Below, one piece after another: positions 23,795-31,324 of a stretch of 64,000 nt of DNA. The translations under genes and the position numbers were made by a program. Location of the stretch: NCBI RefSeq assembly GCF_015234355.1, contig NZ_JADGMV010000004.1:1-64000 (forward strand), given 5' to 3'. This stretch comes from Psychrobacter sp. NG25 (GTDB lineage Bacteria; Pseudomonadota; Gammaproteobacteria; Pseudomonadales; Moraxellaceae). The first letter of the stretch is position 1. Every line of letters starts with the position of its first letter. The notes beneath the pieces are model-generated. The model was not told where the DNA came from, searched no databases, and saw only the letters and a list, made by a program, of their open reading frames with translations.

Positions 23795-25330
23795 ATGCCC
23801 GACAGTACTGCCAGTCATATTACCCAAATCAATCAAGACGACATCAATAAAGCCGTATGGAATGCTTGTGACACGTTTCGCGGGGTCATCAGTGCCGATA
23901 CTTATAAAGACTTTATCTTAACCATGCTGTTCTTAAAGTATTTGTCTGACGTATATCGCGATGAGTACAATAAGCTGGTCGAGCAGTTCGGCGACAACCC
24001 CGAGCTGATCCACGCCATGATGTCCAAGCAGCGTTTTGTATTGCCTGAAGGCGCAAGCTTTTGGGACTTATACGAGCAGCGCCATCAGCCGGGCAACGGT
24101 CAACGTATTGACGAGGCGCTACATGCGATTGAAGAAGCCAACGGTACGAAGCTCAAAAATGTCTTTCAAGACATCAGTTTTAACACCGATAAACTGGGTC
24201 AAGAAAAGCAAAAGAACGAGCTGCTACGCCACCTATTAGAAGATTTTGGTAAAGACATTCTGAATCTAAGTGCTGAGCGTGTCGGTAGTCTCGATGTGAT
24301 TGGTAATGCGTACGAGTATTTAATCAAGCATTTTGCCGCTAGTAGTGGAGCGACGGCTGGCGAGTTCTATACGCCGCCTGAAGTGTCCAATTTGCTAGCG
24401 ACTATCCTTGAGCCTGTTGAGGGTGATGAAATCTGTGATCCAGCTTGTGGTTCAGGCTCGCTACTCATTAAGTGCGGGGCGATGGTACGCAACAACTCAA
24501 ATTCCAAGAAGTATGCGCTATACGGTCAAGAAGCCATTGGCTCGACATGGGCACTGGCCAAGATGAATATGTTCCTACACGGCGAGGACAACCACCGTAT
24601 CGAGTGGGGCGATACCATCCGTAATCCGCTGCTACTCGATAAGGACGGCAAGCACTTATTACAGTTCGATGTGGTGACGGCCAATCCGCCGTTTTCACTG
24701 GATAAATGGGGTCATGAGGATGCCAGCAGCGATCCTTACGGTCGCTTCCATCGCGGTGTACCGCCCAAGACTAAGGGCGACTATGCCTTTATCAGTCATA
24801 TGATTGAAACGCTCAAGTCTGCGACTGGCCGCATGGGTGTGGTCGTACCACATGGCGTGCTATTCCGTGCGTCAAGTGAAGGTAAAATCCGTCAGCAACT
24901 CATCGAAGAAAACCTGCTCGATACGGTGATTGGCTTACCCGAAAAGCTATTCTTTGGGACGGGGATTCCAGCCGCTATTCTGCTGTTTAAAAAGAACAAG
25001 ACCAATGACAAAGTTCTGTTTATTGATGCCAGTAATGAGTTTAAATCAGGTAAAAATCAAAACCAGCTGACTGAAGATAATATTGCTAAAATCATTGAGA
25101 CGTATAAGGCGCGAGAAAGCGTCGATAAATACGCGTATCTAGCGAGCTTTGATGAGATAAAAGAAAATGACTTTAACCTAAATATTCCACGCTATGTCGA
25201 TACCTTTGAGGAAGAGGCGGAGATTGATCTGGATGCGGTGCGTGCTGAGCGTCTTGAGTTAAAGGCTGAGTTAGAGAGTCTAGAGACTGAGATGGCAGGG
25301 TTTTTAAAGGAGTTGGGTTATGGTGCCTAA
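23795..25330 (+). CDS. hsdM: Type I restriction-modification system methyltransferase subunit
   Basis: A 511-residue N6-adenine methyltransferase: an N-terminal HsdM domain (about residues 10-150), SAM-binding motif I DPACGSGS (about residue 214) and catalytic motif IV NPPF (about residue 301, in TANPPFSLDKW). With HsdS it methylates the recognition site, and with HsdR it forms the restriction complex. The C-terminal coiled coil (RAERLELKAELESLETEM) is the HsdS contact typical of the family. The stop overlaps the HsdS start by 11 bases. Confidence 0.95.
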   Translation: MPDSTASHITQINQDDINKAVWNACDTFRGVISADTYKDFILTMLFLKYLSDVYRDEYNKLVEQFGDNPELIHAMMSKQRFVLPEGASFWDLYEQRHQPGNGQRIDEALHAIEEANGTKLKNVFQDISFNTDKLGQEKQKNELLRHLLEDFGKDILNLSAERVGSLDVIGNAYEYLIKHFAASSGATAGEFYTPPEVSNLLATILEPVEGDEICDPACGSGSLLIKCGAMVRNNSNSKKYALYGQEAIGSTWALAKMNMFLHGEDNHRIEWGDTIRNPLLLDKDGKHLLQFDVVTANPPFSLDKWGHEDASSDPYGRFHRGVPPKTKGDYAFISHMIETLKSATGRMGVVVPHGVLFRASSEGKIRQQLIEENLLDTVIGLPEKLFFGTGIPAAILLFKKNKTNDKVLFIDASNEFKSGKNQNQLTEDNIAKIIETYKARESVDKYAYLASFDEIKENDFNLNIPRYVDTFEEEAEIDLDAVRAERLELKAELESLETEMAGFLKELGYGA

Positions 25331-26546
25331 AGGTTGGAAATCTGTATATCTAAATGATATATCTGAAAAAATAATGGTAGGCATTGCTAGCGCAGCAACT
25401 CATGCATATTGTGACGATGGCATTAGAATGTTACGTAACCTAAATATAAAAGATGGTTGGATTGACGATTCAGATATTCTATTTGTAAATGAAGAGTATG
25501 AGAAACAACATAAAAATAAACGGTTGAAAACAGGAGACATATTAACTGTTAGAACTGGTTATCCTGGCGTATCTGCTGTAGTGCCGGAAAAATATAATAA
25601 TGCTCAGTGTTTCACATCTTTAATTACTAGATTAAATACATCTAATGCACTACCAGCTTATATTTGTCGCTTTATTAACTCAGAATACGGTAAGAAATAT
25701 ATTACATCTGGTGAAGCTGGAGGAGCACAGAAAAACGTAAATGCAGCAATCCTAAAGAAAATGCGTATTCCACTTCCACCACTTCTAGAACAACAAAAAA
25801 TTGGCAACATCCTATCCACTTGGGATAAAGCGATTAGCACGACTGAGCGTTTGATTGAGAATAGCACCCAGCAGAAAAAAGCCTTGATGCAGCAATTGCT
25901 GACGGGTAAAAAGCGTTTGCTTGATGAGTCGGGTAATCGGTTTGAGGGTGAGTGGGAGAAATACCCTGTAGGTGATATTTGTCAATCAATTGTGCCTGGA
26001 AGAAATAAACCTAAAGAATTTGATGGGGATATCCCATGGGTAACCACGCCAGAGTTTCAAGGGCGTTATATACCCTCTAAACTGCAAAAAAATTATATAT
26101 CACAAAGTGTTATTGATGAATGTGGAGCTAAATTAGTACCTGAAGGTGCAGTTGTCATTGCAGCTGTAGGAGATTTGGGATTAACAGCAATAGCTTCAGA
26201 AACTGTAGTTTTAAACCAACAGCTTCACGCTTTTATTTGTGGCAAAAAGGTCTATAACGAATATCTGTTTTATTGGCTTTCATACCAGAAACCCTATATG
26301 GAAAGTATAGCTTCAAAGACGACAATTCAGTATATGAACAAGAAAAACTGTGAAAGTATTCCAGTAGGATTACCAACTTTAGAAGAACAACAAAAAATCG
26401 CCACCGTATTAACCAATGCCGATAAAGAAATTGAGTTACTTGAGCAGCAATTAGCTGATTTGCAGCAAGAGAAAAAGGCGTTGATGCAGGTTTTGTTGAC
26501 GGGTAAGAAGCGGGTGGTTGATGGGGGGGTGCTTGATGGATATTGA
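25320..26546 (+). CDS. hsdS: Type I restriction-modification specificity subunit
   Basis: 408 residues with the two-target-recognition-domain layout: TRD1 (about 1-150), conserved spacer helix EQQKIGNILSTWDKAIST ... LTGKKRLL (about 158-200), TRD2 (about 210-345) and the second conserved helix EQQKIATVLTNADKEIELLE ... LTGKKRVV. The repeated EQQKI...LLTGKKR blocks set the spacing of a bipartite DNA target. The recognition sequence cannot be read from the protein. TRD-coding regions are more AT-rich than hsdM and hsdR, the usual sign of TRD exchange. Confidence 0.93.
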   Translation: MVPKGWKSVYLNDISEKIMVGIASAATHAYCDDGIRMLRNLNIKDGWIDDSDILFVNEEYEKQHKNKRLKTGDILTVRTGYPGVSAVVPEKYNNAQCFTSLITRLNTSNALPAYICRFINSEYGKKYITSGEAGGAQKNVNAAILKKMRIPLPPLLEQQKIGNILSTWDKAISTTERLIENSTQQKKALMQQLLTGKKRLLDESGNRFEGEWEKYPVGDICQSIVPGRNKPKEFDGDIPWVTTPEFQGRYIPSKLQKNYISQSVIDECGAKLVPEGAVVIAAVGDLGLTAIASETVVLNQQLHAFICGKKVYNEYLFYWLSYQKPYMESIASKTTIQYMNKKNCESIPVGLPTLEEQQKIATVLTNADKEIELLEQQLADLQQEKKALMQVLLTGKKRVVDGGVLDGY

Positions 26547-27837
26547 CATTACAAATAACATCAACCCGAGAAATATTCAAGATAGAGAAATAGACATTTC
26601 ATTTAAAGATGCGACAGGAAAAGAGTTCAAATTTAATACTCTATATAAACTACAAGATTTTATAGCTTCTGAAACAGAGTTTTGGATTAAAGCTGAAGAG
26701 CCTCTTCAAATAAATGAAAGAGTGAGTCTTGAAGAGCGAACTCAAGTGCATAACTTTAGAACAGAAAAGACCCCTTTAGTTTATTTAATAATGAGCACTG
26801 GTCGATGCTTCCAAGATTTAAATCACAGATTTGAGATTGAGTTACATGGATATTTATTTGATACCCAGCCAGACCAAGACAATAAAATAAAAATGGCTAT
26901 AAACTCTGTCCAGTATGGTCTTAACGGGGGTCAGTTCAATCACTGGATATGGTCCGAACATGTACTTTGTAGAAAAGGACTTAATATATTTAACGAGTCC
27001 GGCGCAATAGCAGCTAGTAGTTTTTTTGAAGCTTTCATTGAAAAACCTACATTTACCAACCTAAATAGTTTAGAAGGCTTCAAAGGTGCTCTAATAGCTT
27101 ACGAATTTCAGATGCAAGGTGAGAACGGTTTAGAAAATAGGATAACTCTCGAAGCCAAATCCGTGAAAGACTTAAAAGATAATATTCTTGAGATACGAGA
27201 TAACTTGTATACAGACGTGAATAAATCTAAGGAAGAATTCGATAATTGGAAAAAGGGTACAGCCGAATCATACAAGACGGATACCAAAAATTTACATGAG
27301 TCTCATAATAAAAAATTCAATCAATGGCTTGTTAAAGTTGAAAACCTTGAAAATACGTATAAAGAAAAATTACGTTTAGAGCCTGCTGCTAGCTACTGGA
27401 ACACCAAAGCAGAGGACTATAAAAAGTTAGGCAATCGGTGGGCGTTCATTCTTTCAGGATTTGTCGCTGTTGGACTTGCCATTTTTGGTGTTTTATTTTA
27501 TACGTGGGTAAATGCTCAAGCTACTGAGATAAGTATAGATAGTCTGCAGGGGGTTGTCCTGTTTATTACCCTTCTTTCAGTCTATGCCTTTGCTATAAAA
27601 GCACTTTCAAAATTGGTATTTAGCTCTTACCATTTGCAACGTGATGCAGAAGAGCGAGAGCAATTGACCTATCTATATCTGTCATTGACTCATGAAAAAG
27701 ATGATTTTGATACCGATGCACGCAGTATTGTATTACAAGCCTTGTTTAGCCGAGCAGATACAGGGCTTATATCAGGTGATTCTAGTCCAACTATGCCTGG
27801 AGTACATGAGATTATTAATACGTCGTCTAATAGGTAG
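26536..27837 (+). CDS. Coiled-coil membrane protein inside the R-M operon (DUF6161-like)
   Basis: About 433 residues from the ATG at 26536, overlapping the hsdS stop by 11 bases. The N-terminal 200 residues are soluble (beta-rich). Residues about 205-300 are a coiled coil (EIRDNLYTDVNKSKEEF ... KVENLENTYKEK). Then come two TM helices (about 312-335 and 347-367) and a C-terminal helical tail ending near EEREQLTYLYLSLTHEKDDF. This plan matches DUF6161-type proteins seen as passengers in defence loci. A membrane-linked sensor or effector role is inference; it is not a known R-M subunit. A strong hairpin follows, so it may be the last gene of the hsdMS transcript. Confidence 0.65.
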   Translation: MDIDITNNINPRNIQDREIDISFKDATGKEFKFNTLYKLQDFIASETEFWIKAEEPLQINERVSLEERTQVHNFRTEKTPLVYLIMSTGRCFQDLNHRFEIELHGYLFDTQPDQDNKIKMAINSVQYGLNGGQFNHWIWSEHVLCRKGLNIFNESGAIAASSFFEAFIEKPTFTNLNSLEGFKGALIAYEFQMQGENGLENRITLEAKSVKDLKDNILEIRDNLYTDVNKSKEEFDNWKKGTAESYKTDTKNLHESHNKKFNQWLVKVENLENTYKEKLRLEPAASYWNTKAEDYKKLGNRWAFILSGFVAVGLAIFGVLFYTWVNAQATEISIDSLQGVVLFITLLSVYAFAIKALSKLVFSSYHLQRDAEEREQLTYLYLSLTHEKDDFDTDARSIVLQALFSRADTGLISGDSSPTMPGVHEIINTSSNR

Positions 27838-27929
27838 AGGTGTATGATGGATCTAAGATGTACTAGCCGCACCTTACGCGGCTTTTGGAGTAGTCAGTAG
27901 TTCTAAGGCATTAGATAATACTAGAATAA

Positions 27930-27956
27930 GAAAACCGCCCTAATTAGGGCGGTTTT
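27930..27956. terminator. Bidirectional rho-independent terminator
   Basis: AAAACCGCCC-TAATTA-GGGCGGTTTT is a perfect 10-bp stem flanked by A and T runs, placed about 95 bases after the coiled-coil membrane gene. Confidence 0.85.
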
Positions 27957-28022
27957 GAATTTGGAGGGAGCTAAGGAATTGCACCTACGGTAATACTCTC
28001 CACAACGGGTTGGCACTAGTGC

Positions 28023-28091
28023 TTACTTGCAGCTGCACTCCCAGTATACCGCGCTCCAACTTACGTAATTTTTCAACTTATTCATCGTCAT
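28023..28091 (-). CDS. Possible 22-residue peptide
   Basis: The ATG at 28091 is preceded by AAAAAGGAGAA, a very good ribosome-binding site, and opens MTMNKLKNYVSWSAVYWECS before a stop two codons later. It overlaps the end of the small ORF at 28078-28206, as in translationally coupled pairs. Real expression is uncertain. Confidence 0.35.
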   Translation of the reverse strand: MTMNKLKNYVSWSAVYWECSCK

Positions 28092-28206
28092 TTCTCCTTT
28101 TTAAGTATCTATACGTTCTAAGTACAGAAAACAACACTTTGACTTGTAGGTCAAAGGATAGATCCATGGGAATCAGTAAGAGAGCACCAAGTGTAAACCC
28201 AACCAC
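28078..28206 (-). CDS. Possible 42-residue membrane peptide or gene tail
   Basis: The minus-strand frame from the GTG at 28206 encodes a hydrophobic stretch VGFTLGALLLIPMDLSF followed by a basic tail (RTYRYLKRRNDDE). It looks like protein, but the start lacks a ribosome-binding site and a stop lies just upstream, so it may be the tail of a lost gene. Together with the overlapping 22-residue frame it is the only content of the 530-base gap in the defence island apart from the terminator and the next promoter. Confidence 0.35.
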   Translation of the reverse strand: MVGFTLGALLLIPMDLSFDLQVKVLFSVLRTYRYLKRRNDDE

Positions 28207-28298
28207 TAGAGAAGTTGTTTGCTAACGAATCATACAAAAACATTAGCATATGGCAATTATATTCATTCGACCAAACCATAGTCAAGAGTTAATAAGTA

Positions 28299-28328
28299 TT
28301 GACACCAATTAAAATATGACACTATAAT
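28299..28328 (+). promoter_or_regulatory. Sigma-70 promoter with a small palindrome for the RHH gene
   Basis: TTGACA (28299-28304) and TATAAT (28323-28328) are both perfect consensus, with an 18-base spacer. Immediately downstream AGTG-CTAA-CACT (about 28328-28339) is a small palindrome at the expected transcription start, a plausible operator for the RHH protein encoded 30 bases further on. Confidence 0.85.
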
Positions 28329-28369
28329 AGTGCTAACACTAAATTGATGTCGTAAAATATGGGGTTAAG

Positions 28370-28858
28370 ATGAGCAGCAAGATTCGTACTCAAAACCAAG
28401 ATGATTGGAAACGTTCTCAAATTAGGATGCCTCAAGAGCAACATGATGAAATTGCCGAATTTGCTAAAGAGCATGATCTATCTCTCAATTCGGCAATGAT
28501 TGATTTGATTGATAGAGGGCTTTCAACTCTGTATTCAGTAAACCCATCTAGCGTTAAGATTATCAATCTAGAAAATGGGATAAAACGTATTATTCACGGA
28601 AAAATGATTAACTCGTTTGACATCGATTTTAAACAGGAACTAAGTGATTTAAAGAAAGATATACAGATGTATTTGGAGTACATGAGTGAGTCACGTTCAT
28701 TAAAAGATAGGTTTATGTTCTTTAACAAGAATGTTTTTGTGTATGAGGGTGGGCATCACCTTGATATAGTAGATGACGGTGTTGGCAGTCTTAATTGGCT
28801 AATTGTTGAAGATCACATAACTGATAAACATATGAAGTATCTTGAAAGTAATAAGTAG
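28370..28858 (+). CDS. Arc-like ribbon-helix-helix DNA-binding protein
   Basis: A 162-residue protein. Residues about 13-50 match the Arc/MetJ ribbon-helix-helix fold (RSQIRMPQEQHDEIAEFAKE, then LSLNSAMIDLIDRGL): a short beta strand and two helices. The C-terminal 100 residues are unrelated to Arc and have no recognised domain. It is driven by a consensus promoter and is first in a group with a small membrane protein and the PtuA/PtuB-like pair, so it probably autoregulates this inner unit of the defence island. Confidence 0.75.
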   Translation: MSSKIRTQNQDDWKRSQIRMPQEQHDEIAEFAKEHDLSLNSAMIDLIDRGLSTLYSVNPSSVKIINLENGIKRIIHGKMINSFDIDFKQELSDLKKDIQMYLEYMSESRSLKDRFMFFNKNVFVYEGGHHLDIVDDGVGSLNWLIVEDHITDKHMKYLESNK

Positions 28859-28912
28859 CTAAAAATATGTAATTGAATATTGTTTTCAATAATTAAAAAA
28901 ACGAGAGTGTCT

Positions 28913-29188
28913 ATGAAAGACTTTATTTTTAATACGTTTGACTCGATTGTCTATTGTTTGATGTTCTCTGGTAGAGCATTGCTAGTAGCTACTATCATGT
29001 TAATTACAACTTTAATGATTACTTATTTTACTCCAAATGAAATTGAGTTTTTGACTCAATCGATATCCTTTATGCCTTTTCATATGGCGATTTATACGAT
29101 AGGTGGTATATACGCCGTCAAAACTTTTATCACTATATGGATTAAGGATTATAGGAATGAGTACATTCCGCGTTGGATGTTAGACTGA
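28913..29188 (+). CDS. Hypothetical small membrane protein of the defence island
   Basis: 91 residues from the ATG at 28913 (CGAGAG upstream). Two TM helices at about residues 14-40 and 58-80, with a positively charged tail (KDYRNEYIPRWMLD). No family recognised. It is located between the RHH protein and the PtuA-like ATPase. Confidence 0.6.
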   Translation: MKDFIFNTFDSIVYCLMFSGRALLVATIMLITTLMITYFTPNEIEFLTQSISFMPFHMAIYTIGGIYAVKTFITIWIKDYRNEYIPRWMLD

Positions 29189-29259
29189 TAATTCTAATAC
29201 TTCTCGCAAAATAAGATTCTTTATAGATCGATCACATAAAAAAGCGACTGGATATACTC

Positions 29260-30714
29260 ATGGACATAAAAAAACTCACGCTAAATAATCTAGGACGCTT
29301 TGAAAACCTTGAGGTAGACTTTGCCCCAACTGAGAGTTATCAGTCGAATGTCACGGTATTCATTGGTAATAACGGTGCTGGTAAGACTTCCATACTAAAC
29401 GCACTAGCAACTTCTTTAAGCTGGTTCGTTGCACGTTTGCGCACTGAAAAAGGTAATGGCACGACCATCGATGAGCTGAATATCATAGACAATGCGTCAG
29501 CTGCTGGTATTTCATTATACTTGTCCGATGATATTAAAATGGATAGTGAGATATCATTTTCATTATACCAATGGACGCTCGTAAAAGTACGAAAAGGGCG
29601 TAAAAGTGAGAAGTCTAGCAATCTAAGTCAACTTTCTAAGCTGGTAGATAATTACCGTCAGAAGCTCACCGATAATGACAGTGCCAGCCTGCCTTTGATT
29701 GCTTACTATCCAGTCGAACGTTCAGTCTTGGACATTCCGTTAAAAATCAGAAGCAAGCATAACTTTGATCAAATAGACGGCTATGACAGTGCGCTCAATC
29801 AAGGCGTAGACTTTCGGCGATTTTTTGAATGGTTTCGTGAGCGTGAAGATATTGAGAATGAGGAAGAGAGTAGAAGATTTGACGAATTTATGGCAAATGA
29901 CTTTGCTGAATTTATAGAAGTAGACAGTTTAATTAGTAATTATGAAGAAAGAATTAACGAAGCAAATGTAAAAGATATAAATTTTTTAAGGAAGGAGTTT
30001 GAAAATATAAAGAAAGCCATGGATCTTATTAAGAAAGTAGACGACGAACATCAAGACAAACAACTAAACGCAGTGAGAAATGCTATTACAGCTTTTATGC
30101 CTGATTTCAGCAATATTCGCGTTCAGCGTAAGCCACGCCTACATATGGCAGTTGATAAAGACGGTCGATCATTAAATGTGCTACAGCTCTCGCAAGGAGA
30201 GAAATCACTTATGGCATTAGTAGGTGATATCGCTCGTCGCCTAGCTATGATGAATCCTGAATTGGATAATCCTTTGCACGGTGATGGCATCATCTTGATA
30301 GATGAAGTCGATATGCACTTGCATCCTAGTTGGCAGCGTAACTTAGTGCCGCGCTTTACGACTACTTTCCCCAATTGTCAGATCATACTAAGCACACATT
30401 CGCCTTTAGTTATTAGCGACCAAAAAGATATTTTAGTCTACTTGTTAAATGATGGCGAGATCATCGCACTGCCTCCTTTATATGGAGAAGATGTCAATAC
30501 GGTATTGCTAGAGGTGATGGATACCGACATTCGTGATCATGACATTAACGAACAGCTTGGCAATCTTTTAGATGCCATACAGGATGCTGATATTGTCACT
30601 GCAAAGATCTTGATAGAGACGTTAGAAAATGAGTTGCCATCAGGAAATATGGAGCTTGCCAAAGCAAGATTACTGCTTCGTAAAAAGGAGCTGCAACTTG
30701 CGAAAAATAACTAA
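29260..30714 (+). CDS. ptuA: PtuA-like AAA/ABC-type ATPase (Septu or retron-Septu effector)
   Basis: A 484-residue ATPase of the RecF/OLD-like branch: N-terminal LNNLGRFENLEVDF, Walker A IGNNGAGKTS (about residues 37-46), ABC-type signature LSQGEKSLMAL (about 309), Walker B GIILIDEVDMHLHP (about 343) and STHSPLVIS (about 380, H-loop). In Septu, PtuA forms an oligomer with the HNH protein PtuB and responds to phage by nuclease attack. The next gene is a PtuB-like HNH protein overlapping by 17 bases, which supports the call. No retron reverse transcriptase or msr-msd was found nearby. Confidence 0.82.
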   Translation: MDIKKLTLNNLGRFENLEVDFAPTESYQSNVTVFIGNNGAGKTSILNALATSLSWFVARLRTEKGNGTTIDELNIIDNASAAGISLYLSDDIKMDSEISFSLYQWTLVKVRKGRKSEKSSNLSQLSKLVDNYRQKLTDNDSASLPLIAYYPVERSVLDIPLKIRSKHNFDQIDGYDSALNQGVDFRRFFEWFREREDIENEEESRRFDEFMANDFAEFIEVDSLISNYEERINEANVKDINFLRKEFENIKKAMDLIKKVDDEHQDKQLNAVRNAITAFMPDFSNIRVQRKPRLHMAVDKDGRSLNVLQLSQGEKSLMALVGDIARRLAMMNPELDNPLHGDGIILIDEVDMHLHPSWQRNLVPRFTTTFPNCQIILSTHSPLVISDQKDILVYLLNDGEIIALPPLYGEDVNTVLLEVMDTDIRDHDINEQLGNLLDAIQDADIVTAKILIETLENELPSGNMELAKARLLLRKKELQLAKNN

Positions 30715-31324
30715 GCAAGCAGGGTTTGAGCCACAAACCCTTACCCGCTGGAAGCGAGCAAACCCTCATGGCAATTATGATAACTTGAATAAAGTAGAAA
30801 GAGAAGATATCCGGCTTGCTTGTGCCACAGAACAGTTCTATCTTTGTGCATACTGCTGTAAACCCATCTCGGGGAATGGCAAAGATTGCATGAATGAACA
30901 TGTCTTAGCTAGACGAATAGCACCGAATAAAAGCCTTGATTATACCAATATAGTAGCCAGTTGTAGGACACCTAAGCAATGCGATAATGCACATGGTTCG
31001 CAGCCATTGCCACTTACGCCTTTTGATATTGAATGTGAGACAGACTTAAAATTTAAGTTAAGTGGTAGAGTGGAAGGCAAAACTGCTCAGGCCAAAGAAA
31101 CTGTTCGCGTATTAAATTTGGGCAATGACAATAAATCTTTGGTTGAGCAAAGAAGGCAATTTGTACAAGCTTTATTATTAGGTAATGGCATCGATCCTAA
31201 TGATCTCATAGATGATAGTGATTTAATCCAAATGGTCATTGATGATTTATCGCATCCTAAGAATGGCAAACTTGAAGCCTTTGCGCCAATTGCTATAAAT
31301 GCATTGAGACAATGGGTGGCGTAA
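30698..31324 (+). CDS. ptuB: PtuB-like HNH endonuclease
   Basis: 208 residues from a TTG at 30698, chosen because AAAAAGGAG ends 7 bases before it and the frame begins inside the end of the ATPase gene; an upstream ATG in the same frame would overlap it by 86 bases. The HNH-type zinc site reads CAYCCKPI (about residue 51), then NEHVLARRI (His of the nuclease core) and SCRTPKQCDNAHG. This resembles the HNH proteins of retron-Septu systems (TIGR02646-like). It would cut nucleic acid when activated by PtuA. The stop TAATG is shared with hsdR. Confidence 0.82.
   Translation: MRKITKQAGFEPQTLTRWKRANPHGNYDNLNKVEREDIRLACATEQFYLCAYCCKPISGNGKDCMNEHVLARRIAPNKSLDYTNIVASCRTPKQCDNAHGSQPLPLTPFDIECETDLKFKLSGRVEGKTAQAKETVRVLNLGNDNKSLVEQRRQFVQALLLGNGIDPNDLIDDSDLIQMVIDDLSHPKNGKLEAFAPIAINALRQWVA

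Noticed and set aside
29260..31324. Retron-Septu (Ec78-like) system
   Set aside because: PtuA/PtuB-like proteins are present, but no reverse transcriptase gene or msr-msd RNA was found in the surrounding sequence.
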